This document shows positions 1 to 12,245 of a stretch of DNA of 64,000 nt, in pieces. The notes beneath the pieces were generated by a model. It was given only the letters and a program-made list of their open reading frames with translations. It was not told the origin of the DNA and did no database searches. Each line of letters starts with the position of its first letter. Within the stretch, counting starts at the first letter, position 1. The translations under genes were made by a program, and so were the position numbers. Origin of the DNA: Tetragonia tetragonoides (Eukaryota > Streptophyta > Magnoliopsida > Caryophyllales > Aizoaceae); NCBI GenBank assembly GCA_038025085.1, contig CM076153.1:7657501-7721500 (forward strand). Direction: 5' to 3'.

Positions 1-393
1 AAAGATATGGAAATGGACAACTTCTCCTTCCAAAAGCAAGTCATGAATGGGCTCATTTGAGATTTCAGGATTTGAAATCCGTTAGTGATTATCATTCAAA
101 ACTTGTTAGAATAACGTTTCAAATGAATTCATGTGGGGGAAAAGATCACTGATCATGATATGTTGGAAAAGACTTTGTCCACAATGAGTGCCTCTAATAT
201 GGGGATGCAACAGCTATATAGAACGAAGGAATTTAAAGGGTATTCAGACTTATTACCAATACTGTTTCTTGCTGAACAAAATCATGAGCTTTTGTTGAAA
301 AATCACCATTTAAAAGCAAATGCAATGAACGGAGGTGAAGGTAAACGTGGTTACAAACAGGGTCGCAACAAAAGACTGTGCCTTATGGCTTAG
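1..393 (+). pseudogene. copia-type gag fragment, frameshifted
   Basis: This is a remnant of an LTR-retrotransposon gag (the UBN2 / gag-polypeptide family of copia elements). One frame gives the 'RFQDLKSVSDYHSKLVRI' type of motif before about position 130. After a one-base shift, a second frame gives 'DMLEKTLSTMSASN', then 'LAEQNHELLLKNH', in the usual family order. The frame change near 128-133 and the lack of any start codon or downstream protease, integrase or reverse transcriptase show that it is a dead fragment. It is cut by the window edge, so its full extent is unknown. The family call rests on remembered motif order; no search was run. Confidence 0.75.
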
Positions 394-500
394 CCCATCT
401 TCAATGTAAGGTTTTCATAAGAAGTTCGCGGAGAAAAAGGGAATAAAATGTTGAGACAAAGCTTGATGACACTCTATCCATGCTCAGTTTGAGTTTGTGT

Positions 501-526
501 TTCAATTTCAATTTCAATTTCAATTT
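501..526. repeat. (TTCAAT)n microsatellite
   Basis: A short hexamer repeat of about four copies follows the gag fragment. It is low complexity with no coding meaning. Confidence 0.8.
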
Positions 527-1118
527 CTCTATGGACAAGGCTAAGAATGGTGATGATTTTGCTCTCATGAATATATCATCAATCATCAAGGCTTGATAAC
601 TGTTCATGTCATTTTTATCTTTTAGCCATATATTGTAGTATGCAATTTTTATTTGCTTTGCTTTGCTTTAAGTATGTACTTTTGAGAATTTTCATTGATA
701 AATATGCCATTTATATTACTCTCTTTAACTTTATATTTTGAATTATAGACTTTGAAATTGAACCTTATGGCAAAAAACCAATACATCAATTCTCTTATGA
801 GGTTATGAGGCAACCTCATACATGATACAACTAAAAATATCATCTTTTTATTCAGAGGTATCACTTGAATGTATAAGAAACACTTTTTCGTTGATCTATG
901 CATTAAATTGCCTCATTTGAGTTTTTATATGATAGCCAACGCTGCTATTAATAAAATGATTTAACTTTACCCCTCTCACAAAAAAAAATTAAATAAATTC
1001 AAAGACCTTAAATGATCCAGGAGACGCTAATATAGCAAGAGTAACATACTATAATACTCCCTCAATTCCAAAAAGACATCGTGAGCACATGATATATCCC
1101 TTCTAGTCTTATCAAACC

Positions 1119-1229
1119 CTAGCCTTGACACTATTCAAAACTCAAGGCTAAGGCGTTGGCCTTCAAGGCTGGTTCAATAACCTTGCTTACATAAATTAAA
1201 GCCTAATAATAGTGTCAAGAATTGGCTAG
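1119..1229. repeat. Short imperfect inverted repeat (foldback)
   Basis: The arm at 1119-1135 (ctagccttgacactatt) is the reverse complement of 1208-1229, except for a few extra bases in the second arm. The arms enclose about 70 bp. It could be a small MITE remnant; no clear target-site duplication was found. Confidence 0.5.
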
Positions 1230-4061
1230 CTAATTTTAATTTTAATTATGGTGAGAGCTTAGTTTTCCTTCATGCTCCCCCGGAGGGTTACATAATGCTG
1301 ATCTTGTAGGCTTTGCGAAGCCAATATCTATCCGTGTTTTGAAACAAATTTAGGGCTTTGCCTCCCCTTGCACCAAACAAAAAAAAGGCCTCCTAGCCTG
1401 ACCAAGCTCCGATCTAGGCACTCCCTAATTAGACATTGTGTCAACTCAACTCATGCAACGCAAATTTTCTGGTGTTTTAGTAACAACATCTGGCTATGTT
1501 ACCTTCTAATACATCCCTTAAGGGATGGTTTTGAAGTATTTGAAAAGAGAAAAAAAAAGAGATTAAAATTATTCTATTAATTGTATAACACCACATAAGC
1601 AAATGAGTAGTTTGTTACTAACATCAAAAAAATTTCGTCGCTCAAGCAATGCCATGAAATATTTCCAAGTACTACATTGATACAAAAAACTGTTCCTCCT
1701 GGTTTAGATTTTCCTTCATATCTAAGTAGGATTTGGAATCTTCTACCAACAAGATTATAGAAATCTCCCTTTTCTATTATCCATTGTGGACCAAACACAA
1801 AGCGGCTCAAGTATTCTGCACAACACAAGAGATTTGGAAGAGCCAACATAGAGATGAGCATTGTCGAACTAAAGCTTGACAAATCCGTATACAAAAGGAT
1901 CCACCTTTTTCACACAAAAACAAGACCCACAAATCCCCCAATGATATCTGTACCCAAATCCCAACAAGACCCAAATTAATATTTCATTTAACATGATTTT
2001 TGGGTTTTTTTTTTCTATTGAAATAAAACAAGCTAAGACAAAAAATTTGATTGGACAATTCCACATGCTTTCCCCTAAATCATTGTTAATTAAAATAGTC
2101 TTCGATCTACGAGTGGTCCATCAATTCGACATAGGTTTCATGATTTCAAGATTAGGATTTATTTGAGTATCGCGAAAACAGATTTGACATCCTTAGATAA
2201 CCATACTAACAACAACCAAAAAACTAACTGAATTTTGTAGTTAGACGAAAATTTGACATCTTTTAGAGTTTAACTAAATTAAATTGGATTGAACTGGACA
2301 AAACGAAACGAAACGAAACAGAGGGGAAGGGAAGAAAATGACCGTATTCAAAAAGCAAAGGGGTTTTGGCCGGGTTGCTTTACTTTTGGGAGATATCTCA
2401 AGTGATTTTATGCTGACAAGAAACCAATTGAGGAAGATTATTCAGCAGTTCCCGAAATAACATGCACCAATGTGAAGTTGTTGGAACCTAAAAACCAACT
2501 TGGCCAAATAAAGATGGTTGAAAAAAAGATGTTGAGGATTTAATGTTTTGTCACCTAAGTAGGGTGGGGATCTTAGTACTCTACGTATTTTGGTCGTCAC
2601 TACTTTGGCTTTGCATGTTTTTCCTCAATTTTGAGATGTTGATATTTGATTCAAAGATTATTGTTTGATTCTCTGCCCTTAATTCGTAATGATTTGTATG
2701 AGGAGAAGGGTTGGTGTCCACGAATTGGAGGTAGGATACCTTTTAATTCGTCAAAGATGTATATGTTGACCATATCTTAACCCATATTTTTATTTTTGAT
2801 CTCCTCACTTGACAGTCGACACACAAATAAGTACGAAAGATAAGAGTACGACACTAAGTATTTCACAAATAAATTCGTGTAGGTGATCTTTTAAAGGCTT
2901 GAACTCTTAATCTGATATACAAGTTATAACTTGTTTACGAGCCAAACACTTCCCGAGTGGTTTATCGTCAAGCTTAACAACTAGCTTGGGTATTGGTTGT
3001 TTCTAATGTTTCATGGTTTGGATAATGAGCCTACAGAATCTTAACTCGCCGTGGTTGATGAGCTTCGCCTTTCAGACTCTTTCTCTTGAGAAATTATTAG
3101 ATGATCATATTCTCATCTCTCACAATTATTACTATTACTTTTTTGAGAGTGAATTTGAGTAGTCTTCAATTATTTTATGAGACGCGGAAACATTAATCAC
3201 GAACCATGTAATAATTTCTCCCACCTCCCTGTCTCCTTTCAATTTCTCATGAGTTCACTAAAAGATCAGATAAAAGTAAAAAATACAAAATAATCTAATT
3301 TTTTTAATACTTTTTTGCCCCCTTTTTTGAAATTAGTCATTAGGCCCCTAGACATGAAGTAGGATCCTGTCTTCGCCCCTGAGTTGGAGAATTTGTGATC
3401 TTCACATCTTCTTAAATCATTTAACAAAGTACTGAACTAAAAATGATAGACAGACTGTCAGTACATTTATTTGATTCGAACAAAGGGGTAAGCAATGGTA
3501 AAAAGTGGGGAGGGCAAAGAAAATCAGAAATTAAAGCAGTACTTTGTACTGCTATAACTCTATAGGGATGCAAAGTTAGCTAGAGGGCACCTGATACCGC
3601 ATTGCACCAAATCTAGCCCCTGTCCCCTTATACATGCGGCAACTCTCCAGTGAATGTCTATATCTATCAAAGCGTATTCGGGGGCGAAGGTATGAGGTGG
3701 GAAGGTGTTAGACACCCAACCTGTCAAAATGCCAATACTCAAACAAAATGCGTTATATCAAATTATTTCATAATATTATCAATAATTTTTTTGAAGTTCA
3801 GATCTTCATATAGAAAGATAGCATTTGTATTCATAAATAACTTATAATTCAAACAACATATGATAGGCGCGCGACAAACTTCACGAAGCACATATAAGAC
3901 AATTGTGATCCAATATATTATCACAACTAGACCTATCAATTTGGTCGACAAAATTGGGCCAATTCAGATCCGTGTTGAGAAACGAAGTTGTATACATAAA
4001 ATATTTGTTAAAATTTCAGAAAAATCACGTATCATGATGAAAATGAATGAATATCATTTAC

Positions 4062-4131
4062 ATTTTGTTGCCAAAGTGTTCCATATATGATAATGCATAT
4101 AATGAATATTATTTTGTTGCCAAAGTGTTCC
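4062..4131. repeat. Direct duplication, 49-bp period
   Basis: The 21-base string attttgttgccaaagtgttc(c) occurs at 4062-4082 and again at 4111-4131. It is a local tandem duplication upstream of the CCT gene. Confidence 0.8.
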
Positions 4132-4456
4132 GAAAATGTGAGTGCGTGGTTAAGTATTTATGTTCAACTAGTACTTACACATCATGAAATTTAGGAAAGT
4201 AAAACAAGATTTGAACCAAAAGAAAATGCTAACCTAATATAAGTCCAAGTTTATACATTACCAAAACAGAACTTGTCAAGGTGATGACAAGGGGCATAGA
4301 TGGTATTTATCAGTGGAAGAACAAAAGAAAAACAGTTATTCTGTTGTCCTTTTTTGGTACTTATCCCAAGTGTACTTACTTGTAGACAGCGGCCCTTAGG
4401 TCGCTAAGTCCAGACTGGTGCAGTTGCAACTTGCATCATTTTGCTTGCTAACTCTC

Positions 4457-4466
4457 TATATATAAA
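4457..4466 (+). promoter_or_regulatory. TATA box of the CCT gene
   Basis: The string tatatataaa lies about 110 bp before the ATG at 4576. It is well placed for a start of transcription near 4490 and a 5' leader of roughly 85 bases. Assignment is by motif and position only. Confidence 0.55.
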
Positions 4467-4575
4467 CTTTCCTTAGTCTCAAAATGCTTCACCATATTGA
4501 AGGCTTACACAACATTTTTACCCTATATATTGTCTTTTTGAATTGCTTTCTTCAATCAAATTAAATAACCCTATA

Positions 4576-6068
4576 ATGAACAAACACCAAAATGGAACAA
4601 CATTTTCCGGATTTCTACCACAACAAGAAGTAACGACACATCCAAATAGTGTCACAATGTGGTTAGACCACGAGGATTATTTGTCTCCTGATCCCTTCCT
4701 TAACAGCTTAGTGGCGCCTGTGGCGGCCACACGGCTGCTGGATTGCTCATCAAACTATCCTATGGCGCCTTTGACACCGGGCTTTGAGATTTCAGAAGGT
4801 GATAGCAACCATGACCAATTGCCTGCATTGCCTGATTATTGTAATGTATATGATCATGATCATTATTCTCCTAGCAGTTGTTACGAGAGCTTAGGAGGAA
4901 GTGGTTATGACATTGGTTGTTATCAGCTTTGTGACAACGCAGATGAAGGCAATATGTGTAACACTTTTGGAAATTATGTAGCCAACAATATTGCTCCCAC
5001 GACTCCACAAACCTGGGTATGTAAATCCTTTCAATATATATCAAACTATATTAAAAATATCTTACCTTATTATTTAATAACCGTTTGGTTCTCGTTAGGC
5101 TCGACTAATTAAATCTTTTATAAATTAAGAAGGAATGAAATTTAGTTTTTCAAAATTATCGAACAAAAATATATGTACTATCCATCAACCTGTTTTTGCA
5201 TATAATTTACGCGTTACATTTCTGACACTATGTCACACACTCACACATGTCATGCTTAAGTTAAAGATCAAAGTTGAAGCTTTAGTAGTAAATATTAGGA
5301 ATGTATGTGTACATACATAAATAAATGCTAGAAACAGGTTAATATAGAGATGATCCTGCTGTGTGATTTTCAGTGCTCTTGTTGAGAACTTTTTGGTATG
5401 TCAATGATTAGGGATATGAAGGTAATATGAGTACTCCAATTTACGGAGAGAGCAACGCTAAAGCAGGAAGATACACAGCAGAAGAAAGGAGGGATAGGAT
5501 TCTGCGATATCTACAGAAGAGAAATCAAAGGAACTTCAACAAAACTATCAAGGTATATATCTTCCTTGATTACTACTATGACTTTGACCAATTAATTAAG
5601 GAGTAATTATTGTTTGATGTTCATTTTAAACATATTGCAGTATGCGTGTCGTAAAACCTTAGCTGATAGGAGGGTTCGAGTCCGTGGTAGATTTGCCAAG
5701 AATCATGAAGAGGAATCAAAGACGACGAACAACAACAATTATGATCTTACAAGAACTCCCAAGGAAAACAGCTTAGTATTACTACCAAATGTTAATGCAG
5801 ATAAGGTAACATACATAAAGCACAAAAACTTGTTTAAGACGGTCTTATTATAACATAGACATACATATAGACATGAAGATGCGTGTTATAATTAATATGT
5901 TGGATGAATTACTTTACTTATGATGAATTAACTTGGCTATATGTAAATGGCAATGATGTGCAGAAGGAATTCGACGAATATTACGATGATGAATGGTTGC
6001 AAGACGCGATGTCAAGCTTGATGTATGGGCCATATATCCCTGGTTGGCAAGGACAAACTTCTCCTTAG
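4576..6068 (+). CDS. CCT-domain (CMF-type) transcription regulator
   Basis: Four exons fit the frame with GT/AG borders: 4576-5016, 5412-5552, 5641-5805 and 5964-6068, giving about 283 residues. The CCT domain spans exons 2-3 at about residues 165-215: 'AGRYTAEERRDRILRYLQKR', then 'NQRNFNKTIK' and 'YACRKTLADRRVRVRGRFAK'. This basic region is the nuclear-localisation and NF-Y/DNA contact module of CONSTANS-like, PRR and CMF proteins. No B-box zinc finger or receiver domain is visible, so it belongs to the CCT-only (CMF) group. The N-terminal part is acidic and rich in Asp, Tyr, Ser and Pro. The C-terminus is acidic and ends in a short aromatic tail (WLQDAM...GWQG). I start at ATG 4576; upstream in-frame codons are not ATG. 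Roles in flowering or photoperiod are known for relatives but are only inference here. Confidence 0.85.
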
Positions 6069-6890
6069 TATAGGAATTAAGCTAGCTTCAATTTGCTTCA
6101 ATTTGATTGCCACATATTAAATTTCTGAATTTAATTAACCTGTGTTCTTAATAATAATGTATGAAACATCCATTGCTTAAATCTCATTGTTGCTAGTTCT
6201 GTTAAGATCTTCTTATTGCTAGTTTACTGTATGAAAGTACAGTATTGAGTATTCTCTAGGATAAATTGATTGCTCTTCTCTTACGTTGATAATAAGGTTG
6301 ATGCCAACTTATGCTTTTAAAGATGCCTGTTCTAAGACAGTACTGATGAGACAGATATATAGATGGATTCTTTACAAGAATAAGTTAAGTGATTGCATTC
6401 GTCACTTTGTAATTTGAACATATTAGAGCATTTAGATTCAGAGAACGGATGTTAAGTTCTTAACGTTCACTTGCTTACTTGAGGCACGAATGAAGCAAAG
6501 AGAAAATCGATTTTGGGTCGGGTCATTTTGGTTTCGGATTGTTACGGATTTGGGTTATTTCAACTTAAAAAGTACTTTGAATACGGGTCAGATTGAGTCA
6601 AGTCATATGGATATACAGATTTATGTAGATATCGAGTTCCGTGTCAATTCGAGTTGGGTTATTTAAATTTTTTGCTGAATTGGGTTTGAATTAGATCGAT
6701 TTTGGGTCGTAAGTAGTAGAGAGGTCACCTCAAAATTAAGTTATGGAAAATAGCTTTTGTAATTTTTCACACAAAATAGCTATTTAATTTAATTTTTAAT
6801 TCAGAAAATACCTTGAAAGATAAGGAACAAAAAATAAAAAATAAATAGAAATCACTTAAAAAAAATAGAGGAAAATTAGGAGACCTCACT
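6069..6890. other. Intergenic DNA after the CCT gene
   Basis: The first ~200 bp is probably the 3' UTR. From about 6510 to 6720 there is a run of 'gggtcgggt'-type wording, like the stretches at 8615-8670 and (inverted) 23665-23870, probably a dispersed repeat. No gene was seen. Confidence 0.5.
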
Positions 6891-6899
6891 ATAATACTA

Positions 6900-8485
6900 G
6901 AGAAGCTTGGGATTAGATTTGGTGACACGGGGTGGTGGGGAGCCATGCTCGGTACCAAAAAAACGTGGATTAGCCTTCAATGTCTCGTAAAAGGCCCTTT
7001 CAAAACTACCAAGGACCCGATAATATACCCTAGGGGCGTCCCGTGCCATTTGGTGCAAAAATATAAACCTTCGTTTCAGGGCCTCTCGAAAGCCCAAAAA
7101 ACGTGGATTATAGCCTTCGTTTTCGACTTCCCGGGGCTTAGGTGTCATTTTTGGCCAAACTTCTTTGGGGGGTCTATCATGACCCTAGAGGACCCTGGGT
7201 GTTTCGAGAGGGTCATTCGAGTAACCGAATTTCGATATCACCTATGCCTTCAGTTTTCGGGCTCTTACACTAGTATCTCGTAAAACGTCCTTCCAAGCCT
7301 ATCAGGGATCGAATAAGCGACACCAGGGGCCTCCTACGCTCCGTAAGGGTGTCCCTTGCGATGTGGTGCAAAAATATCCACCTTCGTTCCGGGGTCTCTT
7401 GGGAGCCAAAAAAACGTGGATTAGCCTACGTTTTCGGCTTCCCGGGGCTCGGGTGTCGTTTTTGCCCAAACTTCTCCGAGGGTTTTACCATGACCTTAGA
7501 GGACCCTCGTTGCCCCGGGAGGGTCATCAGGATCTCCGAACTTCGGTATCACCCATGCTTTCGGTGTTCGGGCTCTTACATTGGTGTTCCGTAAAAACGC
7601 CCTTACAAGCCTACCAGGGACCCGATTACGGACCACGGGGGCCTCCCATGTTCCCTAGGGGCTGTCCCTTGCGATGTGGTCCGAAAAAATTCACCTTCGT
7701 TCCGGGGCCTCCCGTAGCCAAAAAACGTGGATTATAGGCTACGTTTTCGACTTCTGGGGCCCGAGTGTCGTGTTTGCCCAAACTTCACCCTAGAGGACCC
7801 TCGGTGCCCCCAAAGGGTCATTTGGATCTCCGAACTTCGGTATCACCTATGCTTTCGGTGTTCGGCCCCTTACGTTGGTGTTCTGAAAAAAACGCCTTAC
7901 AAGCCTATCAGGGACCCGATAACGGACCACGGGGGCCTCCCATGTTCCCTAGGGGTGTCCATTGCGATGTGGTCCAAAAATATTCACCTTCATTCCGAGG
8001 CCTCCCAGGAGCCAAAAAACGTAGCCTACGGTTTTGGCTTCCCCGGGTCCGAGTGTCGTTTTTGCTCAAACTTCTCTGGGGGGGTCTATCATGACCTTAG
8101 AGGAACCTCGATGCCCCGAGAGGGTCATAAGGATCCCCGAACTTCGGTATCACCCATGCTTTCGGTGTTCGGACCCTTACATTAGTGTTCCGTAAAAACG
8201 CCCTTATTATAATCCTATCATGGACCCGATAAAGGACCTGAGGGCCTCCCATGTTCCCTAGGAGTGTTTTTTGCGATGTGGTGCGAGAATATTCATCTTT
8301 GCTCTAGGGCCTCTCAGAAGCCCAAAATGTGGATTATAGCCTTTGATTTTGGGCTTACAAGGGCCCAGTTGCGTTTTTGTCCAAATTTTTCCAGGGGTCT
8401 GTCGTCACCCTAGAAGACCTCTAATGCCCGGAACGATCATCCAAGTCACCGAACTCTGATTTCACCTATGGACATGACACTCGCT
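6900..8485 (+). repeat. Block A of the ~312-bp GC-rich tandem repeat
   Basis: About five units follow a shortened first unit. Recurrent landmarks are 'aaaacgtggattatagcc' (near 6958, 7095, 7408, 7722, a variant at 8014, and 8325), 'gcccttacaagcctatcagg' and 'tatcacctatgctttcggtg'. The landmark spacing is about 295-313 bp. The block is far richer in G+C than its surroundings and keeps several long open frames, but none has protein-like features and the frames do not agree between units. It runs in the same orientation as block D and opposite to blocks B and C. Confidence 0.9.
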
Positions 8486-8486
8486 G

Positions 8487-8858
8487 AACGCTGGGACATA
8501 AGCGTTGGAATATCGGATTCTGTGTCAAGTCGGGTTTAATTCATGTTTAAAAAAACAAATAGAGTCAAGAAAAACATGAAATTTTAAATCTAAGTAATAT
8601 TTATACATTATCAGGTGTCGGCCGGACTTAGATCAAGTCGGGTTTCTCGAATCGGGTCGGGTTTTGCGAGGTGTGCCGTGCCGGAGGCAACGGTGGTCCG
8701 GAAACTATAAAACACTGGATGACAACATCCAAGAATAAGATTCAAGAGTTCGTCCAACTGAAATCAAAACGTTCAAAGCAATAGCAATAAGGACCAAACC
8801 CTAAAACCAAAATCAAGCCAATTTTGCTGCAATTGTTCACTTCGGTTGCAAATTTGCA
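8487..8858. other. Spacer between repeat block A and the F-box pseudogene
   Basis: The left part resembles the exit of block D for a short distance (gggacata...gcgttgg) and then diverges. A 'gtcgggt'-rich stretch sits at 8615-8670. The region from 8700 to 8858 may be the old promoter and leader of the F-box gene. Confidence 0.4.
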
Positions 8859-10038
8859 ATGAAGAGAAAGAGGAAATCAAAACAAAAGAATACCATCTTC
8901 ATTATTCGAGGGTTGTTATTTTCCACCAGAAGTAATAACAGAGGTTCTAGCCAATCTCCCCGTGAAATCCCTTTTAAGGTTCAGGTGCGTTTCCAAAACT
9001 TGGAGAGATATAATCGAGAAACCTGATTTCACTTCTATGCATCTAAATCACTATAACAACAACAATCGTGAAAAGGGTCACATTTCATCTGTCGAATTAA
9101 ATCCTTATTTACGCCCACCAGTGAGAATTAAATTCACTGTACGTTGTAGTGTGACATTCAAAAGATTTGGTCAAGTTTCAAAGATAACCAAATCTTTTCG
9201 CCCTTGTGCTACTGTTGATGGGTTAATCTTGATGAATAAGGTTAACATGAAAAACATTGATGAGCTGAGATTTTGGAATCCTGCAATTAGGAAATTATTA
9301 AAAATCCCCACTTGTCCATGGCCAATGTCATCAAATATGAGTTTAATACGATTTGCCATGACCAAAAATGATTATAAGGTGGTTATGTTTAGTCATTGTC
9401 TTGGATGGTTTACGGTTTATAGACTTGGTGATGGCTGTTGGTATAAGAGAGACAAAGATGTGGTTGATTCGCAGCTTCGCCGAAGGATTTCGTGTTCTTA
9501 TGCGTGTAATTGTGTTTCCACTAAAGGGAATGCACATTGGCCAATGGTCATGGTGCCGAGGAGTGACACCCCTAGTCTTAACTATATTGTTTCTTTTGAC
9601 TTCGATACGGAAGAACTCAGCTTTCTGGATCTCCCTTATGAGACAGGAAACATGGTTAGGTTAGTTTTTCTCCTTGACGAATCGCTTGCTGTTTTGGGTG
9701 TTTCTGATGTAAGTGTTTGCATATGGGTAATGGACAATGGTGGAGGAAAGGAGCCGTGAACTAAATGGTATTCAGGGTTTTCAAATTCAAAGGATTCAAG
9801 TTCAAATGAGTACACCTTCTTCAAACATCGCACATATTTACAGTCTGGGGAAATTTTGTATGATAAGAGAAGCGGTGTGTTTTTCATACTTCATAATCAG
9901 CAACTGACTTCATACAACATTAAAAGTCATGAGATACGTCATCTGGGTTTTAGTTCTGTAATTTACATGTATACACATGTAGAGAGCTTGCTGTTGCACA
10001 AAGGATTAGAAGCCAAACTTTTGACATCTTTCCCGTGA
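8859..10038 (+). pseudogene. F-box protein pseudogene (F-box plus F-box-associated region)
   Basis: The F-box is clear at 8920-9010: 'FPPEVITEVLANLPVKSLLR', then 'FRCVSKTWRDII'. It is followed by a β-propeller-like F-box-associated region ('LRFWNPAIRKLLKIP', 'YKVVMFSHCLGWFTVYRLG', 'FDFDTEELSFLDLP'). F-box proteins of this type are substrate receptors of SCF ubiquitin ligases. Two lesions are visible. The only good ATG (8859) is in a different frame from the F-box, so a one-base shift is needed near 8909-8919. A TGA at 9757-9759 stands where the family normally has Trp in an 'EPW-T-K' motif. The reading frame then continues past that stop to 10038 with family-like sequence ('YDKRSGVFFILHNQQLTSYN'). 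It is a recent pseudogene, or a gene with sequence errors. A GTG at 8962 could open the middle part, but it would begin inside the F-box. Confidence 0.85.
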
Positions 10039-12039
10039 TAAAAGAGAAGAGTAGAAAATGGGTGTTTTTGAAGATCACATGTAGAGAACACAATGGTTTT
10101 GATTGCACACAATGGTTTTGATTGCCAACATTTACTCGCATATCTAATTACCTTATTATATGATGTTACTGGAATTGGTTCTTATGTTACAGGCAACATA
10201 AACAACGAATCATGCATTGTTCAAGCATAGTAGCATACCCACGTTTTCTTGATGTGTTCTATAATGTTCTGCTCACTTTTGGCTTCTAGACTTGAGTCTT
10301 GATAGTTAGCCTATTAAGATAAAATCTTGAGGGCTGTTATCTGTTTTGTGAAGAAATTTGAAACGTTATGGCCCCCTTTTCGGCAATTTTATTCCAATGT
10401 AGAATTTCTGGGTCTGTCTGTGAAATTGGCATTGCCATCAGTTGTTCACCATTGTTGCGATTTTATTGTTTTATTATTTTGCAAGACTCGTTAATGTGGC
10501 CGGACTCTTGTGTTTTAGCCTTGTTATTTAGCTTACAGGTCTTTGATTATAGCCAAGTCCACGTAATATGACTAGTTATGGGGCTTATTTGCTGTAGCCT
10601 CTCTTGATATAACTGAAATTTATTTTTCTCATTGTTCTCTCTTGTGACTCTCTTGTGACATGTATCATAATGATAAAATTTATAACCATGTTGCTTTTTG
10701 GAGATTGAGTTTATGGCTTTGTGATTTCTTCTTCCAATTTCTTTTATCATTATTTACTCTAGTTGTGTTCTGCAATAAAATTTGATGATTTGATCACAAA
10801 CGTCTTGGGAAACACAAGCTGATAATCTAGCTCATTTCATGATTTATAAAGTTGATTTTTATTGGGTAGATTTGAATGTTTGAGCAGCAGGGACATGGGA
10901 GTTTGTGAGATTTCGTTGTAGCTTCTGTGCATTATGGCATGTGATCTGTTTTGGTTAGTTGTGACTGGTTGATCTATGTGATTAAGAACCAATATCAATA
11001 GGGGTTTGAGTAAGAGAACAAAGACTGAACAACTTTCTAATGTTTTGTGATCTGTTTTGGTTATTTTTTTCCATTGATTTGTGTTTCGGAAAGCATCTCA
11101 TAATGATGAGATTAGCATGGCTTGAGGCGACTGACTTAGTATTACCATTTGGGTCTGACATTGCAGCGTATTTATTCTAGATAAACGATTAAATTATGTA
11201 GCGTATTTTGTAAGAGAGAAGAGGTATGTACTCTGTCAAACGGCAATGACTTGTATAGTTCTATGGAACTTTCGCAGCGATGGCGGGGTTGCTGCTTTAT
11301 GCAACTGTATCGGCTATTAGAAAACTTTGTGCAGCTGTAATGCTGTATCGGCTATTAGAAAGCTTGGTCATTGCTTCAATACTAACAAGATCACTCATGA
11401 TCAATTGAGCATTTATGTAATCTCAGCAATATCCTCTTAAAGCAGAGGATTTGTTCTTCCACCAATTAAAGCTTCTGAACCTGTTATTTTTCTCACGGAC
11501 AGGTTCAAGATGATAGGATGATTTGCTTATTTTCTGACCCTGTATTGACTTTAATTAATATCCTACGCCTAAACCGTTTACGCTAACCTTTTTCTTCTTT
11601 TATCATTAGCAAGGCAGGGCCTTGACATCCTGGGCCTCTCTCTAGAGACTTAACCAATGTTTTATAAGGTACTTGACATCCGATTTATGTTTTGATCTTT
11701 TAGACATTACGCAATGCAGTTACATACAAATGTGGAATGTTTGAGTTTGTCTTAAAAATTGGCATTATTAGCATCTGTTTTTCTCCATGGATTCGATTTT
11801 GATGTTCTATTATTTTGCAAGATTCATTAATGTGGGAGGACTGTTGTGTCTAAGCCTTGTCTTTTAGATGTTAGATCTTTTGCATCTTATGCTATTGCAG
11901 ACTTGCAGTTGGTAAGAGAAAGTTTTTGCTGGCATTGCTTTCAGTATTGTTCTTCATACAAAGTGGAGAATAGTAGCTATGACAAACTCACTCCTATTAT
12001 GTTATTTGGATTTGGCAGGATCTTCTTTAGGATTTGAGG
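10039..12039. other. Intergenic DNA with internal duplications
   Basis: No gene was seen. A diverged direct repeat links about 10390-10560 with about 11725-11890 (both contain 'ttattttgcaaga' followed by a 'ttaatgtgg' variant). A 38-bp tandem duplication repeats 'ctgtatcggctattagaaa' at 11305-11323 and 11343-11361. The first part may be the 3' flank of the F-box gene. Confidence 0.55.
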
Positions 12040-12245
12040 TTGCTACCTGATTAAGTTGATGGTGGTCTCGGTTTTCTTGGATGAGGCAGATAGGCTAAAC
12101 CTGCAGCAGGTGTATCGGGAAGGAAAAACCACTAAACGGTCAAGTGCTTCCAACAAATAGTTTCTCCATTCACAAGAATCGAACTCCCGATCTTACTTAA
12201 GGTATGAGAGTGTGTAACCGCTCACACCAACTACTTGCTGGTATA
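12040..12245 (-). mobile_element. tRNA-derived SINE (minus strand)
   Basis: Read on the minus strand, an A-box-like string (agttggtgtgagcgg, plus positions about 12218-12233) is followed about 35 bp later by a B-box-like string (gagttcgattct, plus 12175-12186). This is the internal polymerase III promoter layout of a tRNA-derived SINE. A non-tRNA body seems to continue to about 12040. No acceptor stem folds well, so it is not a functional tRNA gene. The ends are approximate. Confidence 0.6.

Larger units (their letters stand above)
608..4440. other. AT-rich intergenic DNA, no gene seen
   Basis: I find no ORF with recognisable protein sequence on either strand. Small structures seen are an imperfect foldback at 1119-1229 and a direct duplication of about 21 bp at 4062-4082 and 4111-4131. 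The rest looks like diverged intergenic sequence. Confidence 0.6.

Noticed and set aside
1577..2066. Two overlapping minus-strand frames of 105 and 65 codons
   Set aside because: There is no recognisable domain, no splice-compatible partners and low-complexity composition. Likely chance.
9171..9887. Minus-strand frames over the F-box locus
   Set aside because: They are shadows of the F-box reading frame on the opposite strand.
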